Shown: positions 36,638 to 45,270, counted from the first letter of the stretch. The stretch: DNA of 55,004 bases from Flavobacteriaceae bacterium (GCA_013373385.1 JABXHX010000034.1:1-55004), one strand, 5' to 3'. The notes: generated by a model from the sequence alone, not told the origin. Translations and numbers: made by a program.

Positions 36638-37702
36638 ATGAAGCGTAATTATATAGCATTGCTAATGTTATTGTCTTTTTTTATAAAGGTTCAATCACAA
36701 AATTTTCCTGATAATCAATGGGAGTATGATGAAAACTTTCAAGAAAATGGTTGGAAAATTGAAAAACTTCAGGAATTACAAAGATTTATTGTTGACAGTT
36801 CCCATGTAACTGGTTTTATGATAATTAATAACGGAAAGATTGTTTTTGAATATGGAAATACCGAAGATAACAGCTACATAGCCTCATGTAGAAAAAGTAT
36901 TTTAGCCATACTTTATGGCAAGCATGTAAAGAATGGAAAGATTAATCTAGAAGCTACCCTTGATGATTTAAAAATTGAAGATGTGACTCCGCTTTTACCA
37001 ATTGAAAAAACAGCAAAGGTTAAAGATTTACTTGCTTCAAGATCAGGGGTTTTCTTAAACGGATCTAACCCTGGAAGTTGGTCTCGATATTATCGTGAAA
37101 GAGGCTCGGTAAAACCAGGTGATTATTGGATTTACAATAATTGGGACTTTAATCTTGCAGGATTTATTTTTGAAAAATTAACTTCTAAAGATATTTACGA
37201 TGAAGTTGAAAATCAACTAGCAATACCTTTAAAAATGGAGGATTGGGATAAATCTATACAAAGAAAATTTGGCAACACTACAATATCGAAATATCCTGCA
37301 TATCACATGTGGTTTTCTACTCGAGATATGGCTAGAATAGGTTTGTTAATGCTTAATAAAGGAAAGTGGAAAGATAAACAAATTATTGACGAAAATTGGA
37401 TTGACAATATGCTTAAGTTTTATACTACAAATGATGAGTTAATAAAAAATGTTCCTACATTTAAAGATGCAATAATTAATTTAGGCTATGGATATATGTG
37501 GTGGCTTTGGGATGATAATAATGTAAAAACAAAAGGTGCTTTTTCAGCATTAGGTGCTATGGGTCAAAGTATAACTGTTTTTCCAAAAATTAATACAGTT
37601 GTTGTATTTAAAACCAATGCTCGTTTTGGTCGGTCTAATTCAAGTGATATTACTTTTAAACTATTAAAAAAATCTGTTGATTCCTATATTGATAATCATT
37701 AA
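36638..37702 (+). CDS. Secreted serine hydrolase (beta-lactamase family)
   Basis: 354 aa, signal peptide about 1-20 (ending KVQSQ). Catalytic motifs: SCRK in YIASCRKSILAILYG (near residue 88), YNN in IYNNWDFNLAGFIFEKL (near 168), and a late GAMGQSITVFP that replaces the third motif, as in the esterase/6-aminohexanoate hydrolase-like branch. It is the only plus-strand gene of the block, is transcribed divergently from the AraC gene, and carries the regulon motif in its promoter. Substrate unknown. Confidence 0.88.
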   Translation: MKRNYIALLMLLSFFIKVQSQNFPDNQWEYDENFQENGWKIEKLQELQRFIVDSSHVTGFMIINNGKIVFEYGNTEDNSYIASCRKSILAILYGKHVKNGKINLEATLDDLKIEDVTPLLPIEKTAKVKDLLASRSGVFLNGSNPGSWSRYYRERGSVKPGDYWIYNNWDFNLAGFIFEKLTSKDIYDEVENQLAIPLKMEDWDKSIQRKFGNTTISKYPAYHMWFSTRDMARIGLLMLNKGKWKDKQIIDENWIDNMLKFYTTNDELIKNVPTFKDAIINLGYGYMWWLWDDNNVKTKGAFSALGAMGQSITVFPKINTVVVFKTNARFGRSNSSDITFKLLKKSVDSYIDNH

Positions 37703-37792
37703 TTTTATGGATTAATACATTTAACATAATATAAAATTCTTTTAAAAAACAGTATAGTTTAATAAAAATTATGTATTGATAAATATTTTACG

Positions 37793-37933
37793 CTAAATTT
37801 TTTCCATACAAATGTTTTCTTTTAATTGAAATATATCCTCGCTAACCTTTTTCTCAATAACTCTAGCATAAATTTGAGTAGTAGTAATTTTAGAATGGCC
37901 TAATAATTTTGAAACTGTTTCAATTACAGCTTT
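37793..37933 (-). pseudogene. Tyrosine recombinase C-terminal remnant, copy 1
   Basis: 46 codons plus stop. The reading is KAVIETVSKLLGHS, KITTTQIYARVIEKKVSED and then a divergent tail. It keeps the catalytic His (LLGHS) and the nucleophile Tyr (TTQIYARV) of a phage-type integrase but nothing upstream; an in-frame TAA precedes it. Copies of the same end lie at 49211-49378 and, shorter, at 45469-45570. Confidence 0.85.
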
Positions 37934-37943
37934 TTAATCTTCT

Positions 37944-37984
37944 ATTCGGTTCACACTTTTTAATTTGTAAACTGTGAACCGAAT
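37944..37984. repeat. 41-nt palindrome next to integrase remnant, copy 1
   Basis: Perfect 12-bp arms ATTCGGTTCACA/TGTGAACCGAAT around a 17-nt loop that itself holds TTTA/TAAA. The copy at 49389-49429 has identical arms and differs by one loop base. An extra GTTAACCGAATT follows in this copy. The role may be a recombinase or accessory binding site. Confidence 0.75.
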
Positions 37985-38038
37985 TGTTAACCGAATTAAA
38001 CTATATTAATTCAATTCTTATGATAATCTAAAAATCAT

Positions 38039-38072
38039 AAAACCTTGTAAATCATACAATTTACAAGGTTTT
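38039..38072 (-). terminator. tRNA-type terminator hairpin, module copy 1
   Basis: Perfect 14-bp stem AAAACCTTGTAAAT/ATTTACAAGGTTTT with a 6-nt loop. The homologous hairpin at 49472-49505 follows the intact tRNA-Pro. Here it follows only the 11-bp tRNA end. Confidence 0.65.
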
Positions 38073-38133
38073 AGATTCTATTAGTATTAATTTTTGTCGG
38101 GGTGGCTAAATTTTTCATGATTTTTTAGATATT

Positions 38134-38916
38134 TTAATTCTTATGTTTCAGCATATTAATCTGAAACTCTTCTTGTAATATTTGATTTAATTTTGATTCT
38201 GTATGTATTTCATATTCCTCTTTCAATGCGTTCACTTTTCTTATTAATCTATTATTGAACACTGTTGTCCTGCCTTTACCTGTTGGTAGTGTACATATTT
38301 TATTTTTTACGAAATAGGAATCTTTTGAATATTGTTTAAATTCACATTGTGGCTTGAATTGTTCAATGTTTCTTTGAATCGTATTGAACTTATATTTTTT
38401 CTCGAAAACCTTGTTATTGTTTTCTTTCAGCAGCAAAAAGCCATCATCTTTTAAAGATCTTATTTTAAAGAAACCGTTTACATCATTTTGTATGGTTGTT
38501 GTATCAATGCTTATTGGTTTTATAAATAAATCGCCAAAGCCTACGTCTGCCAACCAACGTTCATCTCCAATGAGTACAAGTATTGCCATATGGTCAAATT
38601 CAGGACCTAATTTCCCATCATCATCAAAAATACGAGCCGATATAATTTTAGCATTAAAACCTAGGTTGTCAAGTAGCATCCAAAACAAATAGTTGAGTTC
38701 GTAACAGAAGCCACCTCTATTGTTTTTAATGATTTTTTTGAAAAGGTTTTTTTCTGAAAGTTCAATTTTCTTTTTATTCCAGATATCTAGATTTTCAAAA
38801 GGAATATGATATACATGACTTGAATGAATTTCAAATAAGGTCTCAAGGTTACAATCAATGATTTCTTTCGAAAAATTGATTCTTTTAAGATATTCTTGAA
38901 TCTGATTTTTATTCAT
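38134..38916 (-). CDS. Arylamine N-acetyltransferase
   Basis: 260 aa, typical length for NAT enzymes, cytoplasmic. The catalytic triad is complete: C71 in RGGFCYELN, H109 in EFDHMAILV and D124 in WLADVGFGD. It transfers acetyl groups from acetyl-CoA to arylamines, hydrazines or related amines. It is the last gene of the seven-gene operon that starts with the SdpR-like regulator at 43537, 39 nt after the CPBP protease gene, and lies next to the left attachment site of the island. A detoxification role is plausible. Confidence 0.92.
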   Translation of the reverse strand: MNKNQIQEYLKRINFSKEIIDCNLETLFEIHSSHVYHIPFENLDIWNKKKIELSEKNLFKKIIKNNRGGFCYELNYLFWMLLDNLGFNAKIISARIFDDDGKLGPEFDHMAILVLIGDERWLADVGFGDLFIKPISIDTTTIQNDVNGFFKIRSLKDDGFLLLKENNNKVFEKKYKFNTIQRNIEQFKPQCEFKQYSKDSYFVKNKICTLPTGKGRTTVFNNRLIRKVNALKEEYEIHTESKLNQILQEEFQINMLKHKN

Positions 38917-38955
38917 TTATATTTTTTTACAAGCGCAACCTTTATACAAATTGAG

Positions 38956-39831
38956 TCATTCTAATGCATACTTATACCAACCTAGACTTTTCTTTTTGAG
39001 TTTAGGATATAACAACAAACCAATAAAAACAATGAGCAATAAGACAGAAAAAATTATTTGCATTGGTGTTTCATCGTTTACATCACTTAATTGAATCAAA
39101 TGATTTTTTGATGTACCCATCAATCTGTTCATAAAAACTATGAATAAGTGGAATCCAACTCCTGCCCAAATACTATTTGTTAAAACCCTTAAATACTGTA
39201 CGAAGAGGCTAAATAATAATAGTGTTATTAAATATTTAAGCGTAATTGCTGAAGCATTTCCAATTTGAACTTCGATTCCTAAAACCCTTTGAATTTGAAC
39301 AATGATTATTGGAAAAGCTATAAACAAACCAATTGTAATTAATGAAGCTTTCCATCTTTTGAAAATGGTATTGAGGTTGCTATAAATATAGCCTCTAAAT
39401 ATAAATTCTTCAGGAATAGCTTCAAATAAAACAATAGCCAAAACAGAAACCAAAATTGGCATTAATGTAACTGTATTAAAAGTTATGGTTGCCCAATCAA
39501 ATAATATTGTGGTAATTATAGTAATCGTGATTGGAATAAGAAACAAGCCCAAACCCAACCCGAATTTTAATAAAGCTTGTGAAAGAATTCCAACACCAAT
39601 AGAGTGAGGGTGTCGCTTGTCTAACTTTGTTCTAATAAACCAAATTGAAGTAATGATCAAAGAAGACAATATTAGGCCTTGAAGCAAATATCTATCAATT
39701 GTTAGATTATCAGCTAATGAACTTACTATTGTTATCGCCAATATCATAGACACAAGTAACACGAGCAAAGCAATCATAATACGTTTACTTATAATTGCTT
39801 TTTCTTTTTTAAGAAATAGTTTGTTACTCAT
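38956..39831 (-). CDS. CPBP-family intramembrane metalloprotease
   Basis: 291 aa with about eight membrane helices. The CPBP/Abi motifs are seen: EE in EAIPEEFIFRGYIYSNL (EExxxR, near residue 140) and the conserved His in WAGVGFHLFIVFMNRL (near 228). The family includes CAAX prenyl endopeptidases and bacteriocin self-immunity proteases. It lies 12 nt after the M1-like peptidase gene. In an operon with an SdpI-like protein, an immunity or membrane-protein processing role is worth considering but not shown. Confidence 0.87.
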   Translation of the reverse strand: MSNKLFLKKEKAIISKRIMIALLVLLVSMILAITIVSSLADNLTIDRYLLQGLILSSLIITSIWFIRTKLDKRHPHSIGVGILSQALLKFGLGLGLFLIPITITIITTILFDWATITFNTVTLMPILVSVLAIVLFEAIPEEFIFRGYIYSNLNTIFKRWKASLITIGLFIAFPIIIVQIQRVLGIEVQIGNASAITLKYLITLLLFSLFVQYLRVLTNSIWAGVGFHLFIVFMNRLMGTSKNHLIQLSDVNDETPMQIIFSVLLLIVFIGLLLYPKLKKKSLGWYKYALE

Positions 39832-39843
39832 TCTTTCTACCGT

Positions 39844-41232
39844 TTAATGGTTTTTTATTATTGAATCAACAACATTATTCATGGCGTTACTATCTTTCAA
39901 AAAGTTTGTAACAAACTCATTAATTTTCTCGTTTTCAACACCGTATTTAATTGCTGCTTTTTTCCATATTTCTATCGAGAGGGTTTCTTGTTCTGAAACA
40001 TTAACTAATTCATTTAACACTTTATAAGTAATATCTGCTCCAAAAATATCTTTAAAACATTGCCAGATTAGTGGTCCATATATTAGTCTATACTCTAATG
40101 AAATTTCTTTAGGGTTTTCTATAGTTGCAAGTGGTTTAAACGCTCTAGTTTTTAAAGCACCAGCATATTGCACAAGTGTTTTATCAATAAATTCTTTCCC
40201 ATTAATTTCTTGGGCGATAATGAAAGAAAGGAATTGAGCAGTTGACTCCACCCAGAACCATGACAATTTTCCTGAATTCACATTATTACCAAAATAATTA
40301 TGTCCAAGTTCATGAGCAAAAAACAATACATTTTTGGGTGACATTGTATGACCTTCAACAACTAATTGACTAAAGTCAAGTCCTGCAAATAAAAAAGAAG
40401 GATAACTGTTAAAGCCCCAAGCTCCACCTTGTGGAATTGGTTTTACAGCTCTATGCTTAATGATAAAAATATCATCATCAAACTCAAGTTTAAGTTTTTC
40501 TGCATAAATTTGTTTTATTTTTTCAATTTCTTTGAAGATTCTAGATGAAGTTGGTGTATCGATGTTGGCATTTAAAATGTAATTTCCGTTTTCATTTACA
40601 TAATCATAATCGCCTACAAACAATAATAAAGGAACAGCTTTTTTAGACTTCAAGAGTGTATTATTACCATTTGTCGGTGGATTTCCATTTATAAAAATAG
40701 TATTGTCTGAAGCGGTAGTTACTTTTATGGAATAGGTTACGTTTTCCAGCAGTCTATCATTTTCAATATCATAAATTACAGGATACCATTTGGACTGTTC
40801 AGAAGCTCTAAAAGTTTTTTCATTGACAACAATTTTTCCTTTATAGTCGAAAGAAGCTAATTCATTATTATAGATCGGAAAAGCACCTGAATATGATATT
40901 TTAAATGAGTTTGGTAATTCTATGTTGTTTCTAAAGTTATCTGCGAACGTATATTGTATTCCTTCGCCTTTTATTTTTCCATTATAATAGCCATCGTAAT
41001 TTATTAATTCTTCACTATTACTATTTTTGAAGTACTTAATGTTCATACCTTTATTTAAGAGTATTACATAACTTGTGATTTTTGGAATATTAGATAATTC
41101 AAAATCACAAGTTATATGACCAGTACTAACATTAATGTTGATTGAACCTTCAATATTTACTTGTGCATAAGTAGCATTGATATTGAAACCTATGACGAGT
41201 AAGACTAATTTTATTTTGTTTGGAAATACCAT
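39844..41232 (-). CDS. Secreted M1-like (gluzincin) metallopeptidase
   Basis: 462 aa with a signal peptide (about 1-24, ending TYAQ). The zinc motif is HELGH in FFAHELGHNYFGNNVNSG (near residue 310), and the third ligand Glu is in WFWVESTAQFLSF, about 20 residues later, as in M1/M61-type gluzincins. The N-terminal half is a beta-domain. It lacks the GAMEN exopeptidase motif, so it may not be an aminopeptidase. Genes on both sides are within 12-24 nt. Confidence 0.82.
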   Translation of the reverse strand: MVFPNKIKLVLLVIGFNINATYAQVNIEGSININVSTGHITCDFELSNIPKITSYVILLNKGMNIKYFKNSNSEELINYDGYYNGKIKGEGIQYTFADNFRNNIELPNSFKISYSGAFPIYNNELASFDYKGKIVVNEKTFRASEQSKWYPVIYDIENDRLLENVTYSIKVTTASDNTIFINGNPPTNGNNTLLKSKKAVPLLLFVGDYDYVNENGNYILNANIDTPTSSRIFKEIEKIKQIYAEKLKLEFDDDIFIIKHRAVKPIPQGGAWGFNSYPSFLFAGLDFSQLVVEGHTMSPKNVLFFAHELGHNYFGNNVNSGKLSWFWVESTAQFLSFIIAQEINGKEFIDKTLVQYAGALKTRAFKPLATIENPKEISLEYRLIYGPLIWQCFKDIFGADITYKVLNELVNVSEQETLSIEIWKKAAIKYGVENEKINEFVTNFLKDSNAMNNVVDSIIKNH

Positions 41233-41256
41233 GTTTTCTTGTTTAATACATATACT

Positions 41257-41685
41257 TTACTGAAGTGTTTTGTAAAAGATTTGCTTGTAGTTTTTGTAGT
41301 TCCAAAGCAAAAGGAAAATATTACCTAGCAGCATCATAGCAGTAATAATTGGTGTTCCTTTCATATTCAAAGCAATAGATACCAAAAAAATGTTTATAGT
41401 TACTGGCATCATTAATCCAGCTACTAAAGCCGAATATCTATTGAAAAATGCTAACAACCCCACAACAACTTGAAAGTAGCCAATGAAATTCCAATAGAAA
41501 CCTGTTGCATGCATTGCTGAAAAATAATAGCCTACTGGATTAGAATCAGGTAGAATAGTAAATTCTACTCCTGGGAATTTTCTAATACCAGATATAATAA
41601 AAGTAAGACCCATGGATATTCTTACAATATGATAAAGTATTCTGAATAACTTTTTGCTTTTTATTTTATCTATAGTATTGAACAC
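41257..41685 (-). CDS. DoxX-family membrane protein
   Basis: 142 aa with four membrane helices (about 14-34, 58-78, 84-106 and 113-132). Family features of DoxX/MauE-like proteins are visible: ISMGLTFIISGIRKFPG near the N-terminus, YFQVVVGLLAFFNRYSALVAG and a terminal LLWNYKNYKQIF. Members serve in electron-transfer or redox roles, but many are of unknown function. It is 14 nt from the alpha/beta hydrolase and 24 nt from the M1-like peptidase in the SdpR-like operon. Confidence 0.82.
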   Translation of the reverse strand: MFNTIDKIKSKKLFRILYHIVRISMGLTFIISGIRKFPGVEFTILPDSNPVGYYFSAMHATGFYWNFIGYFQVVVGLLAFFNRYSALVAGLMMPVTINIFLVSIALNMKGTPIITAMMLLGNIFLLLWNYKNYKQIFYKTLQ

Positions 41686-41699
41686 TGATTTAAAGAATA

Positions 41700-42623
41700 T
41701 TATTTATTAATGAATGCTACCACACGACCAACCAAATCCTGATGTAATGCTAAATTTGGATTAGAATAAGTTGCCATATTTGCAGTCGTTTCTAATTCAA
41801 CTTCTTTTAGAACGTGGTTCATTCCTTCAATTATTTCCAGTTGAGAATCATTACTCAAATTATGCATAGCTTTAGTTCCTTCAACGGTAATTTGCATATC
41901 TGTTGTTCCGATAACAAAAAGTGTTGGAACTTCTAATTTTGTAATCTCTTTTCGTGGGTCATATTCCATAAATGAAATAATATAATCTTGGATTCTGGGA
42001 TTGAACAGGCTGTTTAAGTATTGTGGAACGCTATCAACTTTTTTGCGTATTTTAAGACTATCTAAAATTGGCAACGCTGCATCTAATACAAATTGAGGCT
42101 GATTTGACAATTGGCGTTTTACTGTTGTATAAAAACCTTCGGATAAACCAGAAAGAGAAATAAATTTATCCGCTTTAGTGTTTTGAACAGCTAATATCCC
42201 TACTAAAGCTCCTTGACTATGGCCTGCAACAATTACTTTTTTATACCTTTTTTTTAAATACTTAATCCAATTTTCGGCATCGTCTATGTATTGATTAAAC
42301 CTGATACTCTCTGCAGTAACTGAACTATTAGTACTTTTGCCCACGCCTCTTTTATCATACCTTAATGAGGCAATTTTGTTTTCTGCAAGTTGTTCGGAAA
42401 GCATTTTAAGGCAGTTATTTGTATATCCAATTTTTATTGTATTTCCATCTCTATCTGTTTCTCCCGAGCCAGATATAATTAGAACAACAACGTCTGTTTT
42501 TTCTTTAGGTTCTAATAGTGTACCATATGAAGTTATATCATTAGATTTGATATTAATTTCTTCTTGAGCAATAGAATTACAAGAAAAAAACAATAGAATA
42601 ATAATTGTATAGTTATTTAACAT
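41700..42623 (-). CDS. Secreted alpha/beta hydrolase
   Basis: 307 aa from the ATG at 42623, which opens a signal peptide (MLNNYTIIILLFFSCNSIAQ); the longer form from 42671 adds an unlikely extension into the sdpI-like gene. Motifs: VLIISGSGETDRDGN (oxyanion-hole strand), SLRYDKRGVGKS, nucleophile elbow GHSQG in VAGHSQGALVG, and the acid and His regions VIGTTDMQI and EGMNHVLKE. A serine esterase or peptidase is likely. It lies 13 nt after the SdpI-like gene. Confidence 0.88.
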   Translation of the reverse strand: MLNNYTIIILLFFSCNSIAQEEINIKSNDITSYGTLLEPKEKTDVVVLIISGSGETDRDGNTIKIGYTNNCLKMLSEQLAENKIASLRYDKRGVGKSTNSSVTAESIRFNQYIDDAENWIKYLKKRYKKVIVAGHSQGALVGILAVQNTKADKFISLSGLSEGFYTTVKRQLSNQPQFVLDAALPILDSLKIRKKVDSVPQYLNSLFNPRIQDYIISFMEYDPRKEITKLEVPTLFVIGTTDMQITVEGTKAMHNLSNDSQLEIIEGMNHVLKEVELETTANMATYSNPNLALHQDLVGRVVAFINK

Positions 42624-42636
42624 AATGTAGTTAGTT

Positions 42637-43281
42637 TTAAAGATTTTTATATTGGTTATAAGAATATGCAATTGGTGTAATTATCAAAAAAATTATTGTT
42701 AGCGCATTAACTAACCAAACAGAATTTATGATGCTAAATGCATTGATAAAAACCATGAACAATCCACCAACAAACCACACGATACTACAATGTTGATGCG
42801 TTTTTCTCCAAATAGTTTCATTTTCTAAAGTCCAAGGTGTTCTAAATCCAATAAAATAATTGGGTTTAATATTTCTAAAATAGTTGCCTAAAAAAACAAA
42901 TACAAAACCTAGAATGATGAATACTATATTGTTAAAAGTTTCTGTTTTATTAGCAATAGAATAAGTAAGAGCAATAATAATGGATGCTAGAATAGTTGTT
43001 AATAAAAGTCTGATTACATAATATTTATTACCCATTTGAGTAATCTTATTTTTTGGATCTATATACTTTGCTAAAAGAAACATAATATAGGCACCCAGTG
43101 GAATCAGAGTAGCCAAATACATTAAGTTAATTTTATCTCCCCATTTATCAGCTTCACCATACAAATTGAAATGTATTGGAACTTTATTAGGCAAAATCTC
43201 CCAGTTATTGGTCAAGTAAAGAATCGGTATTGCTATTAATATCCAAAAAGGAATCTCTTTTGCTATCGCTTTTTTCGTCAT
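42637..43281 (-). CDS. SdpI-family membrane protein (DUF1648)
   Basis: 214 aa with about six membrane helices. The DUF1648 start is seen in NNWEILPNKVPIHFNLYGEADKWGDK (near 26-51) and the SdpI signature in NYFIGFRTPWTLENETIWRKTHQH (near 140-163). In Bacillus subtilis SdpI gives immunity to the SdpC toxin and also sequesters its repressor SdpR. Here the gene starts inside the SdpR-like gene (77-nt overlap), so the pair is preserved. No SdpC-like toxin gene was seen in the window. Confidence 0.9.
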   Translation of the reverse strand: MTKKAIAKEIPFWILIAIPILYLTNNWEILPNKVPIHFNLYGEADKWGDKINLMYLATLIPLGAYIMFLLAKYIDPKNKITQMGNKYYVIRLLLTTILASIIIALTYSIANKTETFNNIVFIILGFVFVFLGNYFRNIKPNYFIGFRTPWTLENETIWRKTHQHCSIVWFVGGLFMVFINAFSIINSVWLVNALTIIFLIITPIAYSYNQYKNL

Positions 43282-43537
43282 GATTAAGTTTTAAGTTATA
43301 TATCCACTGAAATAAATCATCAACTACTGTAGTATTTATCGTGTAGATGATGAATTGTCCTTCTTTTTTGCCCGTAATTAAATCCGCTCTTTTTAAAATA
43401 TCTAAATGGTGTGAAATACTAGGTTTACTCATGTTAAATTTTTCTGCTATTTCACCAGCATTCATATCTTTTTCTTTAAGCATTTTAAGGATTTTTCTAC
43501 GAGTTTCGTCGTTAAGTGCTTTAAAAATTGAATTCAT
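43205..43537 (-). CDS. SdpR-like ArsR-family autorepressor
   Basis: 110 aa, ArsR/SmtB winged helix: FKALNDETRRKILKMLKEKDMNAGEIAEKF, recognition helix SKPSISHHLDILKRADLI, wing GKKEGQFIIYTINTTVVDD. There are no metal-binding cysteines, which fits the SdpR subgroup. The last 25 residues overlap the SdpI-like gene; the C-terminus could also be read as ending soon after WIYNLKL in related proteins. It heads a seven-gene operon and has a dyad AAATATCTAAATATT 19 nt upstream of the ATG as a likely operator. Confidence 0.9.
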   Translation of the reverse strand: MNSIFKALNDETRRKILKMLKEKDMNAGEIAEKFNMSKPSISHHLDILKRADLITGKKEGQFIIYTINTTVVDDLFQWIYNLKLNHDEKSDSKRDSFLDINSNTDSLLDQ

Positions 43538-43555
43538 ATAATTATATATTTAGGC

Positions 43556-43570
43556 AAATATCTAAATATT
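43556..43570 (-). promoter_or_regulatory. Candidate SdpR-like operator
   Basis: The imperfect palindrome AAATATCTAAATATT lies 18 nt before the sdpR-like start. The same 15 nt recur unchanged at 45326-45340 within a duplicated fragment whose flanks have diverged. This suggests that the dyad is the conserved part. Confidence 0.45.
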
Positions 43571-43663
43571 ATTTTAAAAATCAAGGGTTTTTAAAAATTT
43601 ATGATTATCATCTAAAAATAATTGAACTTTAAACGAACTTTAATCTTATAAAAAAACTGCATT

Positions 43664-44647
43664 TTAATCTATACTCCAAAAATGTATACCTCCTTTTAAA
43701 TCAACCGAAACCAATTGATTGTTGTCTTTTGATAGATCTATAGAACTAATCGTCGCATTATGGGTGTTATTCCATTCATTAAGTAGTTCACCACTTTTTT
43801 TATTCCACACTCTAATTGACTTATCAATACCAGTTGTGAAAATTTTATCTTCTGACCAACATGCGTCAGTGAGTTTTAAGCTCATTTTTATGCGAGAAGT
43901 ATCAGTCGCTTTTTTTCCATATCTATAAAGATAATAAGGATGTTTTTTTTCTAAAAAAATAGAATCTACATCTGAATTATATTTTTTGAATTGATTAAAC
44001 CCTAAAAACAGTAAATTATTTTCTTTGTCAATGTCTACAAGCCTGCCTGTAATATTCAATTCCTTGACTATTTTCCCTTGTTCCTGGTTCCATTTAATAT
44101 ATTTTCTATGTTGTTGAAAATAGAAATTGCCTTGACTATCAACATACCTGACATAAGCTTTAGGAAGTTCATTAGAAATATCTATTAATTTATAATTATT
44201 GTTTAAGTCCCATGCATAGTTATTTCCTTTTGTATCAAAACCTACTAAATAATTTTCATCAGTCGATAGATGTATTGTATTTAACCATGCTCCCTTATCA
44301 ACTTCAAGTGTTTTTAATATTTCCCCATTAACATAGTCGATAAGTAATATACCTGAATTTAAAGTGCTTGCAAATATTAATTTTTTACTTTTTGAATATT
44401 GAAGGCTATAAACTTCATCATTTACATTAGTAATTAATTCCTCTTTTGTATGATTTTTAATTCTTTTTGAAATTCGACCAGAATATGTCGCAACAATAAC
44501 TGTATCTCTTTGTGAGCTATAAACAACATTTGTATATGCTAAAGGGTTTATTGCTACTAATTTTTGTTCTTTTGATTCCGTTTTATTACTACAGCTAAAA
44601 AAACTAATAACAACTCCAATAGTGATTAATAATAAATTATTTTTCAT
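43664..44647 (-). CDS. WD40-repeat lipoprotein
   Basis: 327 aa. Lipoprotein signal peptide (lipobox FSC near C19). Beta-propeller blades are visible, clearest at the end: LTDACWSEDKIFTTGIDKSIRVWNKKSGELL and ATISSIDLSKDNNQLVSVDLKGGIHFWS, both with the WD-type ending. Earlier blades are more diverged. It starts inside the preceding gene on the same strand (11-nt overlap), so both are translated together. Such propellers usually bind other proteins. No enzyme domain was seen. Confidence 0.8.
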   Translation of the reverse strand: MKNNLLLITIGVVISFFSCSNKTESKEQKLVAINPLAYTNVVYSSQRDTVIVATYSGRISKRIKNHTKEELITNVNDEVYSLQYSKSKKLIFASTLNSGILLIDYVNGEILKTLEVDKGAWLNTIHLSTDENYLVGFDTKGNNYAWDLNNNYKLIDISNELPKAYVRYVDSQGNFYFQQHRKYIKWNQEQGKIVKELNITGRLVDIDKENNLLFLGFNQFKKYNSDVDSIFLEKKHPYYLYRYGKKATDTSRIKMSLKLTDACWSEDKIFTTGIDKSIRVWNKKSGELLNEWNNTHNATISSIDLSKDNNQLVSVDLKGGIHFWSID

Positions 44648-45134
44648 CTGTCTTAAATTTTAATGGTTTGTTATTTTTAGTTAGGTCTAGGTAAATGTTT
44701 TCATCTCCTGCTGACAAACTGATTTTATTTCCATTTCTTCCCCAAACCTGTATAGCTGCACCACCTAAAGGATCTGCTATAAACAAAGCATTCTGTTGAG
44801 TTTTTGAATCTAGCGTTAAAAAAATATTACCGTAATTATTATCAGTTACATAACCTCCACGCTCCTGTCCTTCACTATCATATAGCATAATACCTGAAAC
44901 AGATCCGTATTCGCCCCTTGATATTCTGTAGCCATGCATTGTTGGATCTGGTAAAGGCGAGCTAATAATCACTCTTTCAACACCTAAAGAATCAACAACC
45001 ACAAGACCACGGACTTTTAAAATATCGTTTGAAAAGTCTTTTTCCGTTTCCTCTTTTTTGAAGTAAACAGCACTTAATATTATTGTGGCCAAAAGATTAA
45101 ATAATAATAAGATTTTAAAAAATTTAGTTTCCAT
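44637..45134 (-). CDS. Membrane-anchored conserved protein of unknown function
   Basis: 165 aa. An N-terminal membrane anchor (about 6-24) is followed by a beta-rich domain with a striking set of short phrases: RGLVVVDSLGVERVII, GIMLYDSEGQERGGYVTD, LTLDSKTQQNALFIADPLGG and GNKISLSAGDENIYLDL. I recall similar proteins in many Bacteroidota without a known function. The phrase pattern (xxLDxxGxxR) suggests a repeated beta-hairpin. It overlaps the WD40 lipoprotein gene by 11 nt. Confidence 0.7.
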   Translation of the reverse strand: METKFFKILLLFNLLATIILSAVYFKKEETEKDFSNDILKVRGLVVVDSLGVERVIISSPLPDPTMHGYRISRGEYGSVSGIMLYDSEGQERGGYVTDNNYGNIFLTLDSKTQQNALFIADPLGGAAIQVWGRNGNKISLSAGDENIYLDLTKNNKPLKFKTDEK

Positions 45135-45236
45135 ATTAAATTGGTTTTATAATCAAGGACGACAAAGTTTTTAGAGTTTTGCAAAATATTTCTAAAAAAA
45201 AAAGGGATAGAATAATGCTATTTACCCTTACTAATC

Positions 45237-45270
45237 AAAACCTTTTCTCTTAATATCTAAAAGGTTTTTT
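45237..45270. terminator. Intrinsic terminator-like hairpin
   Basis: 10-bp stem AAAACCTTTT/AAAAGGTTTT with a 12-nt loop followed by TTTTTTT on the plus strand. It lies about 100 nt upstream of the membrane-anchored gene and next to the sdpR-like fragment. No plus-strand gene is seen that needs it, so it may be a relic. Confidence 0.45.

Larger units (their letters stand above)
37793..38106. repeat. Left border repeat of the tRNA-Pro island (module copy 1)
   Basis: A module of about 315 bp that is homologous, with scattered differences, to 49211-49539. Both copies contain, in the same order, an integrase C-terminus, the 41-nt palindrome, a terminator hairpin and the tRNA-Pro 3' end (GTCGGGGTGGC at 38096-38106 here). 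This copy marks the far attachment site of the island. Confidence 0.82.

Noticed and set aside
37944..37984. Palindrome considered as an integron attC site or an intrinsic terminator
   Set aside because: There is no integron integrase, no array of cassettes with attC cores, and no T-run in either direction. Linkage to a phage-type integrase end and tRNA fits an island border better.
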